This document shows positions 53,725 to 62,778 of a stretch of DNA of 64,000 nt, one piece after another; the stretch's first letter is position 1; every line of letters begins with the position of its first letter. Under the pieces are notes generated by a model. It ran no database searches, was not told the DNA's origin, and saw nothing but the letters and a program-made list of their open reading frames with translations. This DNA comes from an uncultured Eubacterium sp. (GTDB lineage: Bacteria > Bacillota > Clostridia > Lachnospirales > Lachnospiraceae). The DNA is taken from assembly GCA_910584645.1 (NCBI GenBank), contig CAJUAU010000008.1:63052-127051 (forward strand). Direction: 5' to 3'. The position numbers were made by a program, and so were the translations under genes.

Positions 53725-54297
53725 ATGGCAATCAAGGTTTTTATCGATCAGGGACACAATCCCTACGGATTTAATGCCGGCGCAGAAGGTTTTGGCGCCA
53801 GAGAACAGGATATCACCTATATCGTCGGCGCCTATCTGGCAAACATACTCGCCGCCGACTACCGCTTTGAAGCGGCAGTCTCCCGCCAGACCCCGGACGA
53901 GATCCTGGGCTATGATACCAACTCCAGCCTAAGGGAACGGGTAGATATGGCAAACACCTGGGGGGCGGACTATTTTATCAGCATCCATGTGAATGCCAAT
54001 GTCAATCCGGCGATCAACGGCACGGAAGCATATGTCTACGCCGAGGGAAGCCCCTCTTATTACCTGGGCACCGATATCGTTCAGGAGATCGTCCGCCGGG
54101 TGGGCACAAAAAATAACGGTGTTTATGTAAGACCGTCATTGTACGTCCTGCGCCGGACGCAGATGCCCTCCGTCCTCGTAGAACTCGCCTATATTTCAAA
54201 TTATGAAGACTATATCCTGCTGACCACCATGCAGTATCAGTTTGCCTACGGGATCTATGTGGGGCTGCTGAATTACCTGGGGCTGCCGCAGCTGTAA
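53725..54297 (+). CDS. N-acetylmuramoyl-L-alanine amidase
   Basis: 190 residues, an Amidase_3 zinc amidase. Ligands and catalytic residues: His in IDQGHNPYG, Glu in SLRERVDMAN, His in ISIHVNANV and the catalytic Glu in VLVELAYISN. No signal peptide or cell-wall-binding domain is visible, so it may be non-classically released or act on wall fragments within the cell or spore. Divergent from spoVAA. Confidence 0.9.
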   Translation: MAIKVFIDQGHNPYGFNAGAEGFGAREQDITYIVGAYLANILAADYRFEAAVSRQTPDEILGYDTNSSLRERVDMANTWGADYFISIHVNANVNPAINGTEAYVYAEGSPSYYLGTDIVQEIVRRVGTKNNGVYVRPSLYVLRRTQMPSVLVELAYISNYEDYILLTTMQYQFAYGIYVGLLNYLGLPQL

Positions 54298-54353
54298 CGA
54301 TTCCCCCTTGTTCCAATAACCTGATGTTGTCAGTCTGTCCCTGGATGCAGTAA

Positions 54354-54410
54354 GAGGATGTCCCCAAACTATGATTGATCAAATTCACATAGAGGGGCAT
54401 CCTCTCTTTC
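54354..54410. terminator. terminator between amidase and uppP
   Basis: GAGGATGTCCCC (54354-54365) pairs with GGGGCATCCTC (54394-54404), followed by TCTTTC; serves the two convergent genes. Confidence 0.75.
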
Positions 54411-54441
54411 ATGTATTAAAATTCTTTCTTCAGTTCTCAGA

Positions 54442-55296
54442 CTATATCACAGCCGCGCCGCTAATGGCAAAATATGCCAGCACGACAATTCCCAGCACGA
54501 TCCTGTAATACCCGAAGCATTTAAAATCATGGCGGCGGATATATCCCATCAGGAACTTGATCACAAAAAGGGATACGATAAATGCCACCAGCATTCCGAT
54601 CAAAAGAGTGGTCACTGCCATCGGTCCATAGCTCAAGCCATCGGAGATACTCTTTACGATCTTCAGCAGGCTGGCTCCAAACATGACCGGGATCGCCAGA
54701 TAAAAAGTAAATTCTGCTGCCACTCCCCTGGACACCCCGATGATCAGCGCACCGATTATGGTGGCGCCGGAACGGGAAGTTCCTGGTATAATAGCTGCCA
54801 AAAGCTGGAAGATACCAATGATCAGTGCGGTCTGGTAAGTCAGTTCCTGTACGGAGGTAATGACAGGACGCCTGCCTTTGTTCCAGTTTTCTACCAGGAT
54901 AAACAGAACGCCGTAGATGATCAGCGCCCCCGCCACTACGATCTGATTATAAAACATTTCATCGATCACATCATCAAAGAGAACACCGATGACGGCAGCC
55001 GGTATGGTCGCCACAAGGATCTTGAACCACATCTGCATGATATCCATCTTCACCACTGGTTCATCTTTTTTCGGGCGCAGGTTAAACGGGAAAATTTTCT
55101 TCCAGAACAAAAGGACTACCGCCATGATCGCCCCCAGCTGCACCACCACCAAAAACATCTCCGTAAATTTATCGTCTGAAAAAGTCAGAAACTGGTTTAC
55201 CAGTATCATATGACCGGTGCTGCTCACTGGCAGCCATTCTGTAATTCCCTCTACGATTCCCAGGATCACAGACACCAGTATATCAAAAATTTTCAT
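54442..55296 (-). CDS. uppP: undecaprenyl-diphosphatase UppP/BacA
   Basis: 284 residues, seven or more helices. Signatures GIVEGITEWLPVSSTGHMIL (first catalytic repeat) and PGTSRSGATIIGALI (second) are intact. Recycles the lipid carrier for peptidoglycan. Divergent from the phospholipid operon. Confidence 0.96.
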   Translation of the reverse strand: MKIFDILVSVILGIVEGITEWLPVSSTGHMILVNQFLTFSDDKFTEMFLVVVQLGAIMAVVLLFWKKIFPFNLRPKKDEPVVKMDIMQMWFKILVATIPAAVIGVLFDDVIDEMFYNQIVVAGALIIYGVLFILVENWNKGRRPVITSVQELTYQTALIIGIFQLLAAIIPGTSRSGATIIGALIIGVSRGVAAEFTFYLAIPVMFGASLLKIVKSISDGLSYGPMAVTTLLIGMLVAFIVSLFVIKFLMGYIRRHDFKCFGYYRIVLGIVVLAYFAISGAAVI

Positions 55297-55507
55297 GTAA
55301 TGTTCCCCCTTGTTCTCTCTGTTATGTAAGGGTTTGACCCCGGTATCCGGCGACCTTCAAACCCGCTTTGACGTCAGCCACTATTCTATCATAATTCCTC
55401 CCCCAAAACAAGATATCTGCATTATTTATTGCAAAAAAACCTTTAATATAGTAAAATGGTTGTGTATTTTGCAAAACAAAAGATATCTGGGGGGAATATT
55501 TCATAAA

Positions 55508-56212
55508 ATGAACAAACTGATTCAAAAAATCATTCCGCTTTATGGTATATTGCCACTGTTGTGCGCTTTCGGCCTGAATATGATCGTTTACAGTGGTGCT
55601 ATGAGTATATGTGCCGGCTGGAAGCATTATGACCGCCCAACACCTTTGGACGAGATGGTTCCACTGGTGCCCTGGTGGATGTATATTTATTTTGGATGTT
55701 ATCTGTTCTGGGTGGCCAACTATATTCTGGTGGCGCGGATCCACAAGGATGACCCATCCAAATTTTACCGTTTTGTCACCACGGATATGATGTCCCGTCT
55801 GGTGTGCGGCCTTTTCTTTTTTCTTATACCGACGACAAATGTCCGGCCGGAGGTGGTGGGCACTACTTTTGCCGACGATCTGCTGCGGTTTCTGTACCAG
55901 ATCGACCAGCCCACCAATCTATTCCCATCCATCCACTGCCTGGTGAGCTGGATGTGTTATATCGGCATCCGGGGGAATAAAAAAGTACCCAGATGGTATC
56001 AGGTTTTCTCCTGTATCTTCGCCCTTCTGGTGGTGATCTCTACCCAGACCACCAAACAGCACTATATCGCAGATGCAGTGGGGGGGCTGCTCATCGCTGA
56101 GATTTTGTTCGCCCTGAACAAACGCATAAATGCCTATCGGTACGTACAGCGTTTTTTTGACCGCATCCATTTGAAATTAGGTTTTATAAGCAAGGAGAAC
56201 ACCATTGAATAA
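55508..56212 (+). CDS. PAP2-superfamily membrane phosphatase
   Basis: 234 residues, six helices. C2 motif NLFPSIHCLVSW (PSxH) and C3 motif TQTTKQHYIADAVGG (HxxxD) are present; the first motif is reduced to NVRPEVVG without the usual lysine, like inositol-phosphorylceramide-type members. It probably removes a phosphate from a lipid. The start lies about 12 bases after a GGGGGG run, a loose ribosome site. First gene of a four-gene operon with pssA and psd. Confidence 0.8.
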   Translation: MNKLIQKIIPLYGILPLLCAFGLNMIVYSGAMSICAGWKHYDRPTPLDEMVPLVPWWMYIYFGCYLFWVANYILVARIHKDDPSKFYRFVTTDMMSRLVCGLFFFLIPTTNVRPEVVGTTFADDLLRFLYQIDQPTNLFPSIHCLVSWMCYIGIRGNKKVPRWYQVFSCIFALLVVISTQTTKQHYIADAVGGLLIAEILFALNKRINAYRYVQRFFDRIHLKLGFISKENTIE

Positions 56213-57257
56213 GCTAAAAAAAAATGTGCTGAATATTGCCTTTTTAATTTTACTTCTGGCACTTACTCTCTGGCTCATTTTTCGCGATGAAGACCTGGAT
56301 CCAGTCCTGTCTGCACTGAAAAGTGTGCCGGTCCTATATATTATCGCGGGACTTATTCTCGTCGTTCTTTACGTGTGCGGGGAATCAGTTATCATCAAAT
56401 ATCTGCTTTCTGCCGTGAAGATAAAGGCTCCGCTCATTAACTGCATACGGTATTCATTCGTGGGATTCTTTTTCAGCTGCATCACACCTTCTGCCACCGG
56501 CGGACAGCCGGCACAGATCTTCTATATGAAGCGGCAGAAGATCGATATCCCGACAGCCACCATCATCCTTATGCTGGTGACCATCGAATACAAATTTGTG
56601 CTGGTCTTTATCGGACTGCTGCTGGCAGTCTTTGGGCAGGGGCTGGTTCAGTCCATGACAGTAGAAGCTCAGTTTTATCTCTATCTGGGCCTTGGCTTAA
56701 ACGTCTTCTGCGTCACCTTTATGAGCCTGCTGGTATTCCTGCCGGAAACGGCACGTTTTCTGATCACAAAAGGCTTTGTATTTCTTCAGAAGCTTCATCT
56801 GATGAAAAATAAAAATAACCGCATGGAACGGCTGCAGGCTTCCATGGATCATTACAAACAAGCTGCCGTTTTTCTCCGGGAAAACAAACTGGTGATCTTC
56901 CATACCACGGTGATCACTTTTGTTCAACGTATACTTTTATTTTTCGTGACATACGTTGTATATAGAAGCTTCGGGCTAAATGGCTATTCTGCCATAACCG
57001 TAACGCTGCTGCAGGCGGCAATCTCCATCTCAGTGGATATGCTTCCCCTTCCCGGCGGCATGGGGATCAGTGAGCGGCTGTTTTTACAGATCTTTACACC
57101 CGTATTTGGAACTACTGCACTTACTCTCTCCGGCATGCTGATGAGCCGTGGGATCAGTTATTATATGCTGATCATCATCAGCGGGATCGTAACGTGCATC
57201 ACACATATGACAGTCAGGGGAGACGCCCCTGATCAATTGGAGGAGGAAAAAAAATGA
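56205..57257 (+). CDS. lysylphosphatidylglycerol synthase-like (UPF0104) membrane protein
   Basis: 350 residues with eight helices, matching the flippase-type domain of MprF. Family segments: YSFVGFFFSCITPSATGGQP, TIEYKFVLVFIGLLLAVFGQ and LPLPGGMGISERLF. It has no catalytic aminoacyl-transferase domain. Start is a TTG at 56205 with AAGGAG upstream, overlapping the PAP2 stop. Lipid translocation is a reasonable guess from context. Confidence 0.85.
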   Translation: MNKLKKNVLNIAFLILLLALTLWLIFRDEDLDPVLSALKSVPVLYIIAGLILVVLYVCGESVIIKYLLSAVKIKAPLINCIRYSFVGFFFSCITPSATGGQPAQIFYMKRQKIDIPTATIILMLVTIEYKFVLVFIGLLLAVFGQGLVQSMTVEAQFYLYLGLGLNVFCVTFMSLLVFLPETARFLITKGFVFLQKLHLMKNKNNRMERLQASMDHYKQAAVFLRENKLVIFHTTVITFVQRILLFFVTYVVYRSFGLNGYSAITVTLLQAAISISVDMLPLPGGMGISERLFLQIFTPVFGTTALTLSGMLMSRGISYYMLIIISGIVTCITHMTVRGDAPDQLEEEKK

Positions 57258-57877
57258 TAGGCGTTTACAATTACTCGGTGATACTGACGTATCTCGGAGT
57301 CGGGCTTTCCATCTTCGGAATGACCCAGGCACTCACCGGCAGCTACGATATTGCCATACTTTGTCTTGCCCTCGCCGGTGCCTGTGATACCTTTGATGGA
57401 AAAGTTGCAAGAAGCATGAAAAACAGAACGAAAGAACAGATCATATTCGGGGTGCAGATCGATTCCCTGTGCGATGCTATCTGTTTCGGCGTCACTCCCG
57501 CAGTCATCGCCTATTCTATGGGGATGAATACCCCTTTTGGAATCGCTGTGGAGATCGTCTTTGTCCTCTGTGGAGTCATCCGCCTCGCCTACTTTAATGT
57601 TCTGGAAGAGCTCAAACACGAAGAACCGGAAAAAGAAGACCGCAAATGTTATCACGGTCTGCCCATCACCTCCATCGCCATTCTGTTCCCGATCCTGTAT
57701 ATGTTCCGTCCACTGGTCTCGGAGCAGCTGTTCTTAACGGCTCTTCCCTTTGCCATGCTGGCCATCGCATTTTTATATATATTGGACTTTAAGCTGAAAA
57801 AGCCTTCCAACGCCATGGTGGCATTTATCCTTGTATTTATGGGAATTGTGGTTTTAAAGATTTTACATGTATTTTAA
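57254..57877 (+). CDS. pssA: CDP-diacylglycerol-serine O-phosphatidyltransferase
   Basis: 207 residues. The CDP-alcohol phosphotransferase motif is spread over DTFDGKVARSMKNRTKEQ and FGVQIDSLCDAICFG (D..DG..AR..G...D...D). Makes phosphatidylserine, the substrate for Psd. ATGA overlap with the upstream stop. Confidence 0.95.
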   Translation: MIGVYNYSVILTYLGVGLSIFGMTQALTGSYDIAILCLALAGACDTFDGKVARSMKNRTKEQIIFGVQIDSLCDAICFGVTPAVIAYSMGMNTPFGIAVEIVFVLCGVIRLAYFNVLEELKHEEPEKEDRKCYHGLPITSIAILFPILYMFRPLVSEQLFLTALPFAMLAIAFLYILDFKLKKPSNAMVAFILVFMGIVVLKILHVF

Positions 57878-57905
57878 AAAAATAAAAATAGGATAGGAAC
57901 AGATC

Positions 57906-58772
57906 ATGAAATATATCGACATAAATGGAAATAAAAAACACGCTGATTCCGGCCAGGACAAGCTGCTAAAACTGCTGTATACGACGCGGACCGGGCGCAT
58001 GCTCCTCCGTCCCCTCGTCACCCCTGCTTTCTCAAAGCTGGCAGGCGCTTTGTTAAATACCAGATTCTCCTGCCGCCTGATCCAGCCTTTCATCCGATCC
58101 AACGCTATCGACATGAGCGATTATGAAGAGACAAGCTACCGCAGTTACAATGACTTTTTCACGAGAAAGATAAAAAAGGGATCGAGACCGGTCTCCGGCA
58201 GCAGCTCCGATCTCATCAGTCCCTGTGACTGCTATGCCAGCGCCTATGAGATATCCGAGGATCAGATCCTGACTGTAAAAAATGCAAAATATACCGTTTC
58301 TTCCCTGCTGCACAGCAAAAGACTGGCAGCGCGTTATCAGGGGGGATATGCCCTGATCCTGCGCCTCACCGTCAGTGATTACCATCGGTATGCTTATGCC
58401 GCTACCGGACGCCAGTCCAAAAATTACCGGATCCCAGGTGTCTTTCACACGGTAAATCCCATCGCTGGAGAGCATTTTCCCATCTACAAAGAAAACAGCC
58501 GGGAATATACAGTCATTCACTCCTCCCATCTGGGAGATATTGTGCAGATGGAGGTCGGTGCACTGATGGTAGGAAAGATCGTAAATCATAGAGAGTCCTG
58601 CCCCGTCCTGCGGGGAGAGGAAAAAGGATATTTTGAATTTGGCGGTTCTACCATCGTCCTGCTTCTTGAAAAGAATGCGGTAACTCTCCGGGAGGATCTT
58701 CTGGTAAACACCCTCTCCGGTTATGAGACCCAGCTGCGTCTCGGAAATATCATCGGCAGGGCTGATAAATAG
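57906..58772 (+). CDS. psd: phosphatidylserine decarboxylase proenzyme
   Basis: 288 residues. The self-cleavage site is FGGSTIVLLLEK (GST), where the pyruvoyl group forms; upstream are SYNDFFTRKIKKGSRPV and SDYHRYAYA with the catalytic histidine and SREYTVIHSS. Converts phosphatidylserine to phosphatidylethanolamine. Last gene of the operon; the repeat motif at 58775 follows its stop. Confidence 0.95.
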   Translation: MKYIDINGNKKHADSGQDKLLKLLYTTRTGRMLLRPLVTPAFSKLAGALLNTRFSCRLIQPFIRSNAIDMSDYEETSYRSYNDFFTRKIKKGSRPVSGSSSDLISPCDCYASAYEISEDQILTVKNAKYTVSSLLHSKRLAARYQGGYALILRLTVSDYHRYAYAATGRQSKNYRIPGVFHTVNPIAGEHFPIYKENSREYTVIHSSHLGDIVQMEVGALMVGKIVNHRESCPVLRGEEKGYFEFGGSTIVLLLEKNAVTLREDLLVNTLSGYETQLRLGNIIGRADK

Positions 58773-58774
58773 TA

Positions 58775-58790
58775 TGGCACCGTCAGACTG
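58775..58790 (-). repeat. dispersed end motif after nth
   Basis: Minus strand CAGTCTGACGGTGCCA, 14 of 16 bases identical to the end of the lysA leader element, lying between the convergent psd and nth genes. Confidence 0.6.
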
Positions 58791-58794
58791 ACCT

Positions 58795-59424
58795 TTACAG
58801 CACCTTCTTACACACATCCCCCAGACAGCACTTCTCACAATATGCCTTTCTGGCAGTGCATACCTCCCTGCCGTGGTGCACCAGGCGGTGGCAGAAATCA
58901 CTGCCCTTTTCCCCGGGAATGATCTTCCACAGCTCCATCTCTACTTTTTTGGGATCTTTGATGCCATCTACCAGTCCCATCCGGTTGGTCAGCCGGATAC
59001 AATGGGTATCCGTAACGATGGCAGGCTTGCCAAACACATCTCCCATGATCAGATTGGCACTCTTTCTTCCTACTCCCGGCAGTTTTAACAGAGCCTCAAA
59101 ATCATCTGGCACTTTTCCACCGTACTGCTCCACCAGCACATTCATACATTTATGGATGTCCCTCGCCTTGCTCGGTCCCAGGCCGCAGGGCTTTACAATC
59201 TTCTCGATCTCTTTTACATCCGCTGCCGCCAGTGCTTCTGGCGACGGATATTGTTCATACAGATCCTTCACGACAATATTCACCCTGGCATCTGTGCACT
59301 GGGCAGCAAGCCTGACGCTGACCAGAAGTTTCCACGCCTCATCGTAATCCAATGTGCAGTCTGCCAGAGGATACTCCTCAGCCAGCCTCTCTATGATCTC
59401 CTTTGCTCTTTGTTTTTTTGTCAT
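58795..59424 (-). CDS. nth: endonuclease III
   Basis: 209 residues. DNA glycosylase/AP lyase for oxidised pyrimidines. HhH and catalytic lysine in LLKLPGVGRKSANLI, catalytic Asp in PAIVTDTHCIRLTNR, and the 4Fe-4S ligands in C-x6-C-x2-C-x5-C at the C-terminus. Start at the ATG 59424 with GGAAGGAAG upstream. Confidence 0.96.
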   Translation of the reverse strand: MTKKQRAKEIIERLAEEYPLADCTLDYDEAWKLLVSVRLAAQCTDARVNIVVKDLYEQYPSPEALAAADVKEIEKIVKPCGLGPSKARDIHKCMNVLVEQYGGKVPDDFEALLKLPGVGRKSANLIMGDVFGKPAIVTDTHCIRLTNRMGLVDGIKDPKKVEMELWKIIPGEKGSDFCHRLVHHGREVCTARKAYCEKCCLGDVCKKVL

Positions 59425-59519
59425 CGGTACTTCCTTCCCTTTCTGGTTCAATGGCACTATTGAGCGCCTCTATGCATCAGAAATAATACCATGCATTTAT
59501 ACAAAAATCAAACACTTTA

Positions 59520-59549
59520 TTGACTTTCCCCCGTCTCATAGAGTATAAT
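59520..59549 (+). promoter_or_regulatory. promoter of the small metalloprotease gene
   Basis: TTGACT (59520-59525), 18-nt spacer, TATAAT (59544-59549); a short TTAGCT/AAGCTAA hairpin follows in the leader. Confidence 0.65.
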
Positions 59550-59616
59550 TTTTATATATGAAAATAGTATCCGTTAGCTCTGTCAAGCTAATGTACTGTT
59601 GAAAGGAGGTTTTTAC

Positions 59617-60129
59617 ATGAGTTTATCGATCTCTGCAGCAGGAGGTTATAATACCTTTTATCCTGTATACAATACCACACCGGTTTCCCCTGTCAGCCAG
59701 AGTCCGTCAGTCAGAAGAGGATCCGAGCTTCCAGAGGAATCCATACAAGGCCAAAAGGTTGAAAAAGGGGAGTGCCAGACCTGTAAAAACCGCAAATATG
59801 TGGATGGTTCAAACGAAAACAACGTATCCTTTAAGACCCCCGGCCATATAGATCCCGGGACATCTGCCGCAAAAGTCATGGCTCATGAGCGGGAGCATGT
59901 TTCCAACGCGGTAGCAGAAGGTAATAAGGAAAATAAACAGCTTGTTTCTGTCTCGGTATCACTACAGACCTCGGTCTGTCCAGAATGCGGGCGTGTGTAT
60001 GTGTCTGGTGGAAAAACCCACACTGCCATAAAGACCAGCACCCCTGAGCCATCAAATCCCTACGATAAGATTCAGCGGGATATGATGCGGAATATGCTGT
60101 CAGGAAGAAATTTTGATAAAAGCGCATAA
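59617..60129 (+). CDS. small putative zinc metalloprotease (SprA-related/CJM1_0395-like)
   Basis: 170 residues from the ATG at 59617 (AAAGGAGG upstream). The sequence KVMAHEREHVSNA has an HExxH metalloprotease motif. On each side is a cysteine pair: ECQTCKNRKYVDGS before and SVCPECGRVYVSGG after, so four cysteines could bind a second metal. The N-terminal 45 residues are low-complexity and there is no signal peptide. This layout fits the poorly known SprA-related family. Substrate and activity are unknown. It is a single gene with its own promoter, followed 36 bases later by trpB. Confidence 0.75.
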   Translation: MSLSISAAGGYNTFYPVYNTTPVSPVSQSPSVRRGSELPEESIQGQKVEKGECQTCKNRKYVDGSNENNVSFKTPGHIDPGTSAAKVMAHEREHVSNAVAEGNKENKQLVSVSVSLQTSVCPECGRVYVSGGKTHTAIKTSTPEPSNPYDKIQRDMMRNMLSGRNFDKSA

Positions 60130-60165
60130 GAATCAGCCGAAACTAAAATTGGAGGAAAACAAATC

Positions 60166-61536
60166 ATGTCCAAGGAAATTCCTTATAAAATCTATCTTGA
60201 AGAAAAGGAGATGCCGTCACAGTGGTACAATGTACGTGCCGATATGAAAAACAAGCCGGCACCGATCCTTAATCCAGGAACCCTGAAACCGATCACACTG
60301 GAAGAACTCACACCTGTTTTCTGTGAAGAGCTCGCCCGGCAGGAACTGGATGATACCACAGCGTATATAGATATTCCGGAGGAGATCCGGAACTTTTATA
60401 AAATGTACCGCCCATCCCCGCTTACAAGGGCTTATTGTCTGGAAAAAGCGCTGGATACACCGGCTCATATTTACTATAAATTTGAGGGAAATAATACATC
60501 CGGAAGCCATAAGTTAAACTCCGCCATTGCCCAGGCGTACTACGCTAAAAAAGAAGGGTTGAAGGGCGTCACCACAGAAACCGGAGCAGGGCAGTGGGGT
60601 ACCGCTCTTTCTATGGCATGTTCCTATTTTGACCTGGACTGCCAGGTGTATATGGTAAAATGTTCCTATGAGCAGAAGCCATTCCGCCGTGAGGTCATGA
60701 GAACCTATGGAGCAAAGGTTACCCCTTCTCCTTCTATGAACACCAACATCGGACGCAGGATCAATGAGGAATTTCCCGGCACTACCGGGAGTCTTGGCTG
60801 CGCCATCTCAGAAGCCGTAGAAGCTGCCACTACCCAGGAGGGTTACCGCTATGTCCTGGGTTCCGTACTTTCCCAGGTGCTCCTTCATCAGTCCATCATC
60901 GGACTCGAAACAAAGACCGCCCTGGATAAATATGATATCAAAGCGGATATGATCATTGGCTGCGCTGGCGGAGGATCTAATCTCGGCGGACTCATCTCTC
61001 CTTTCGCGGGAGAAATACTGCGGGGTGAAGCAGATTATAAGATCATTGCCGTAGAACCTGCTTCCTGTCCAAGCATGACCCGCGGCTCCTATGCTTACGA
61101 TTTTTGTGACACCGGAAAGGTCTGTCCACTGGCTAAAATGTATACCCTGGGAAGCGGCTTTATGCCATCTGCAAGCCATGCAGGAGGGCTCCGCTATCAT
61201 GGTATGAGTTCTGTTGTTTCCCAGCTCTATGATGATGGTCTGATCGAAGCAAGGAGCGTAGAACAGACGGAGGTCTTCCAGGCGGCAGAGCAGTTCGCCA
61301 GGGTGGAAGGCATTCTTCCTGCGCCAGAGAGTAGTCATGCTATCCGCGTAGCCATTGACGAAGCTCTGAAATGCAAAGAGACCGGAGAAGAAAAAAATAT
61401 TGTATTTGGATTGACAGGAACTGGTTATTTTGACATGGTTGCCTACGGGAAATACAACGATGGTGAAATGTCCGATTATATTCCTACTGATGAAGAAATT
61501 GCTAAAAGCCTTGCAAATCTGCCAGAGGTAAACTAA
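60166..61536 (+). CDS. trpB: tryptophan synthase beta chain-like (TrpB2)
   Basis: 456 residues, longer than TrpB1 and of the TrpB2 type. The PLP lysine is in NTSGSHKLNSAIAQAYY; then TETGAGQWGTALSMAC, GCAGGGSNLGGL for phosphate binding, and LTGTGYFD near the end. No trpA or other trp gene is nearby, and the family works without an alpha subunit, perhaps as an indole-salvage enzyme. The start has ATTGGAGGAAAAC upstream. Confidence 0.92.
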   Translation: MSKEIPYKIYLEEKEMPSQWYNVRADMKNKPAPILNPGTLKPITLEELTPVFCEELARQELDDTTAYIDIPEEIRNFYKMYRPSPLTRAYCLEKALDTPAHIYYKFEGNNTSGSHKLNSAIAQAYYAKKEGLKGVTTETGAGQWGTALSMACSYFDLDCQVYMVKCSYEQKPFRREVMRTYGAKVTPSPSMNTNIGRRINEEFPGTTGSLGCAISEAVEAATTQEGYRYVLGSVLSQVLLHQSIIGLETKTALDKYDIKADMIIGCAGGGSNLGGLISPFAGEILRGEADYKIIAVEPASCPSMTRGSYAYDFCDTGKVCPLAKMYTLGSGFMPSASHAGGLRYHGMSSVVSQLYDDGLIEARSVEQTEVFQAAEQFARVEGILPAPESSHAIRVAIDEALKCKETGEEKNIVFGLTGTGYFDMVAYGKYNDGEMSDYIPTDEEIAKSLANLPEVN

Positions 61537-61537
61537 C

Positions 61538-62266
61538 ATGAAAAAACTGCGTAGGAAGAATAACCATTTACCAAAATGGTTGAAAAGAACATTTTTAGCA
61601 TTTGTTATTGCTGGCATCGCCGGAATTCTCCTTGTCGCCGGGCTCAATCTCTGGGTGATGGGAAATGCCGTCAGCCTGATCTATGACGCACCAGCAGAAG
61701 AGGACTCCCACAACGGAGAAAAATCCTTCCGATTTTCAGAAAGCCATGACTGCATTATTGTTCTCGGTGCCGGGCTTTGGGGTGATAAGCCATCTCCCAT
61801 GCTAAAAGACCGGCTGGAAAAAGGTATCTCACTCTATAAAGCAGGTGCAGCTCCCAAACTTCTTATGAGCGGAGACCACGGAAGAACCGGCTATAACGAA
61901 GTACAGGTAATGAAACAGTACGCCATTGATGCCGGCGTCCCCTCAGAGGATATTTTTATGGATCATGCTGGATTTTCCACCTATGAGAGTATGATCCGGG
62001 CGAGAGATATATTTGGTGTAACCTCACCGATCGTTGTCACCCAGAAATATCACCTCTACCGGGCCGTATATATTGGAAAAAGCTTAGGTATCCCATGTCT
62101 CGGGGTAGCTACAGATGATTTTCCTTATGGGGGCCAGTTTTACCGGACACTGAGAGAATGTGTTGCAAGATGCAAAGATGTCCTGACCACCCAGCTGGGT
62201 ACTCCGCCGACCTACGGGGGCGAACAGATCCCTATCAGCGGAAATGGTGATATAACAAACGATTAA
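61538..62266 (+). CDS. DUF218/SanA-type YdcF-like membrane protein
   Basis: 242 residues. One N-terminal helix (20-45), then the DUF218 domain with DCIIVLGAGLWGDKPSPMLK, LLMSGDHGRTGYNEVQVMK and VVTQKYHLYRAVYI. SanA/ElyC homologues act in envelope integrity; function here is unknown. Begins directly after the trpB stop. Confidence 0.87.
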   Translation: MKKLRRKNNHLPKWLKRTFLAFVIAGIAGILLVAGLNLWVMGNAVSLIYDAPAEEDSHNGEKSFRFSESHDCIIVLGAGLWGDKPSPMLKDRLEKGISLYKAGAAPKLLMSGDHGRTGYNEVQVMKQYAIDAGVPSEDIFMDHAGFSTYESMIRARDIFGVTSPIVVTQKYHLYRAVYIGKSLGIPCLGVATDDFPYGGQFYRTLRECVARCKDVLTTQLGTPPTYGGEQIPISGNGDITND

Positions 62267-62320
62267 AGACGGGCATCACGCTCCGGGAATTGAGAACTTT
62301 CCTAATCAGATAAATCAGAT

Positions 62321-62358
62321 AAAAAACGATAGACCACAAAATGATCTATCGTTTTTTT
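62321..62358. terminator. terminator between the DUF218 gene and the tRNA cluster
   Basis: AAAAAACGATAGA (62321-62333) pairs with TCTATCGTTTTTT (62345-62357), T-run on both sides. Confidence 0.8.
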
Positions 62359-62360
62359 AA

Positions 62361-62446
62361 TGCTGGTAACCGGAATCGAACCGGTACGGGTGTCACCACC
62401 CACAGGATTTTAAGTCCTGGGCGTCTGCCAGTTCCGCCACACCAGC
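62361..62446 (-). tRNA. tRNA-Leu (TAA)
   Basis: 86-nt tRNA with long variable arm; anticodon loop CTTAAAA; acceptor GCTGGTG/TACCAGC with discriminator A, no encoded CCA. Confidence 0.95.
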
Positions 62447-62483
62447 ATTTTAAATTATTTTACAAGATACTCTATCCTGTAAG

Positions 62484-62557
62484 CGACCCAGGAGGGACTC
62501 GAACCCTTGACCTCTGCCGTGACAGGGCAGCGCTCTAACCAACTGAGCTACTGGGCC
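62484..62557 (-). tRNA. tRNA-Asp (GTC)
   Basis: 74 nt; anticodon loop CTGTCAC with stem CTGCC/GGCAG; acceptor GGCCCAG/CTGGGTC; discriminator G. Confidence 0.95.
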
Positions 62558-62565
62558 AGATCAAA

Positions 62566-62639
62566 TGGACCCTCGGGGACTCGAACCCCGGACCGTCCGG
62601 TTATGAGCCGGATGCTCTAACCAACTGAGCTAAAGGTCC
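62566..62639 (-). tRNA. tRNA-Met (CAT)
   Basis: 74 nt; anticodon loop CTCATAA with stem CCGG/CCGG; acceptor GGACCTT/GAGGGTCC. It could also be a lysidine-modified tRNA-Ile; the sequence alone cannot decide. Confidence 0.9.
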
Positions 62640-62706
62640 AAACTCAAATCGTTTGGAAAACACAAAACAAATAATAATTCCCTTTGAACCTGCTATACAA
62701 GTTCCA

Positions 62707-62778
62707 TGACTCCTACGGGAATCGAACCCGTGTTACCGCCGTGAAAGGGCGATGTCTTAACCGCTTGACCAAGGAGCC
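62707..62778 (-). tRNA. tRNA-Glu (TTC)
   Basis: 72 nt; anticodon loop CTTTCAC; acceptor GGCTCCT/AGGAGTC; discriminator A. Last of four minus-strand tRNA genes. Confidence 0.95.
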
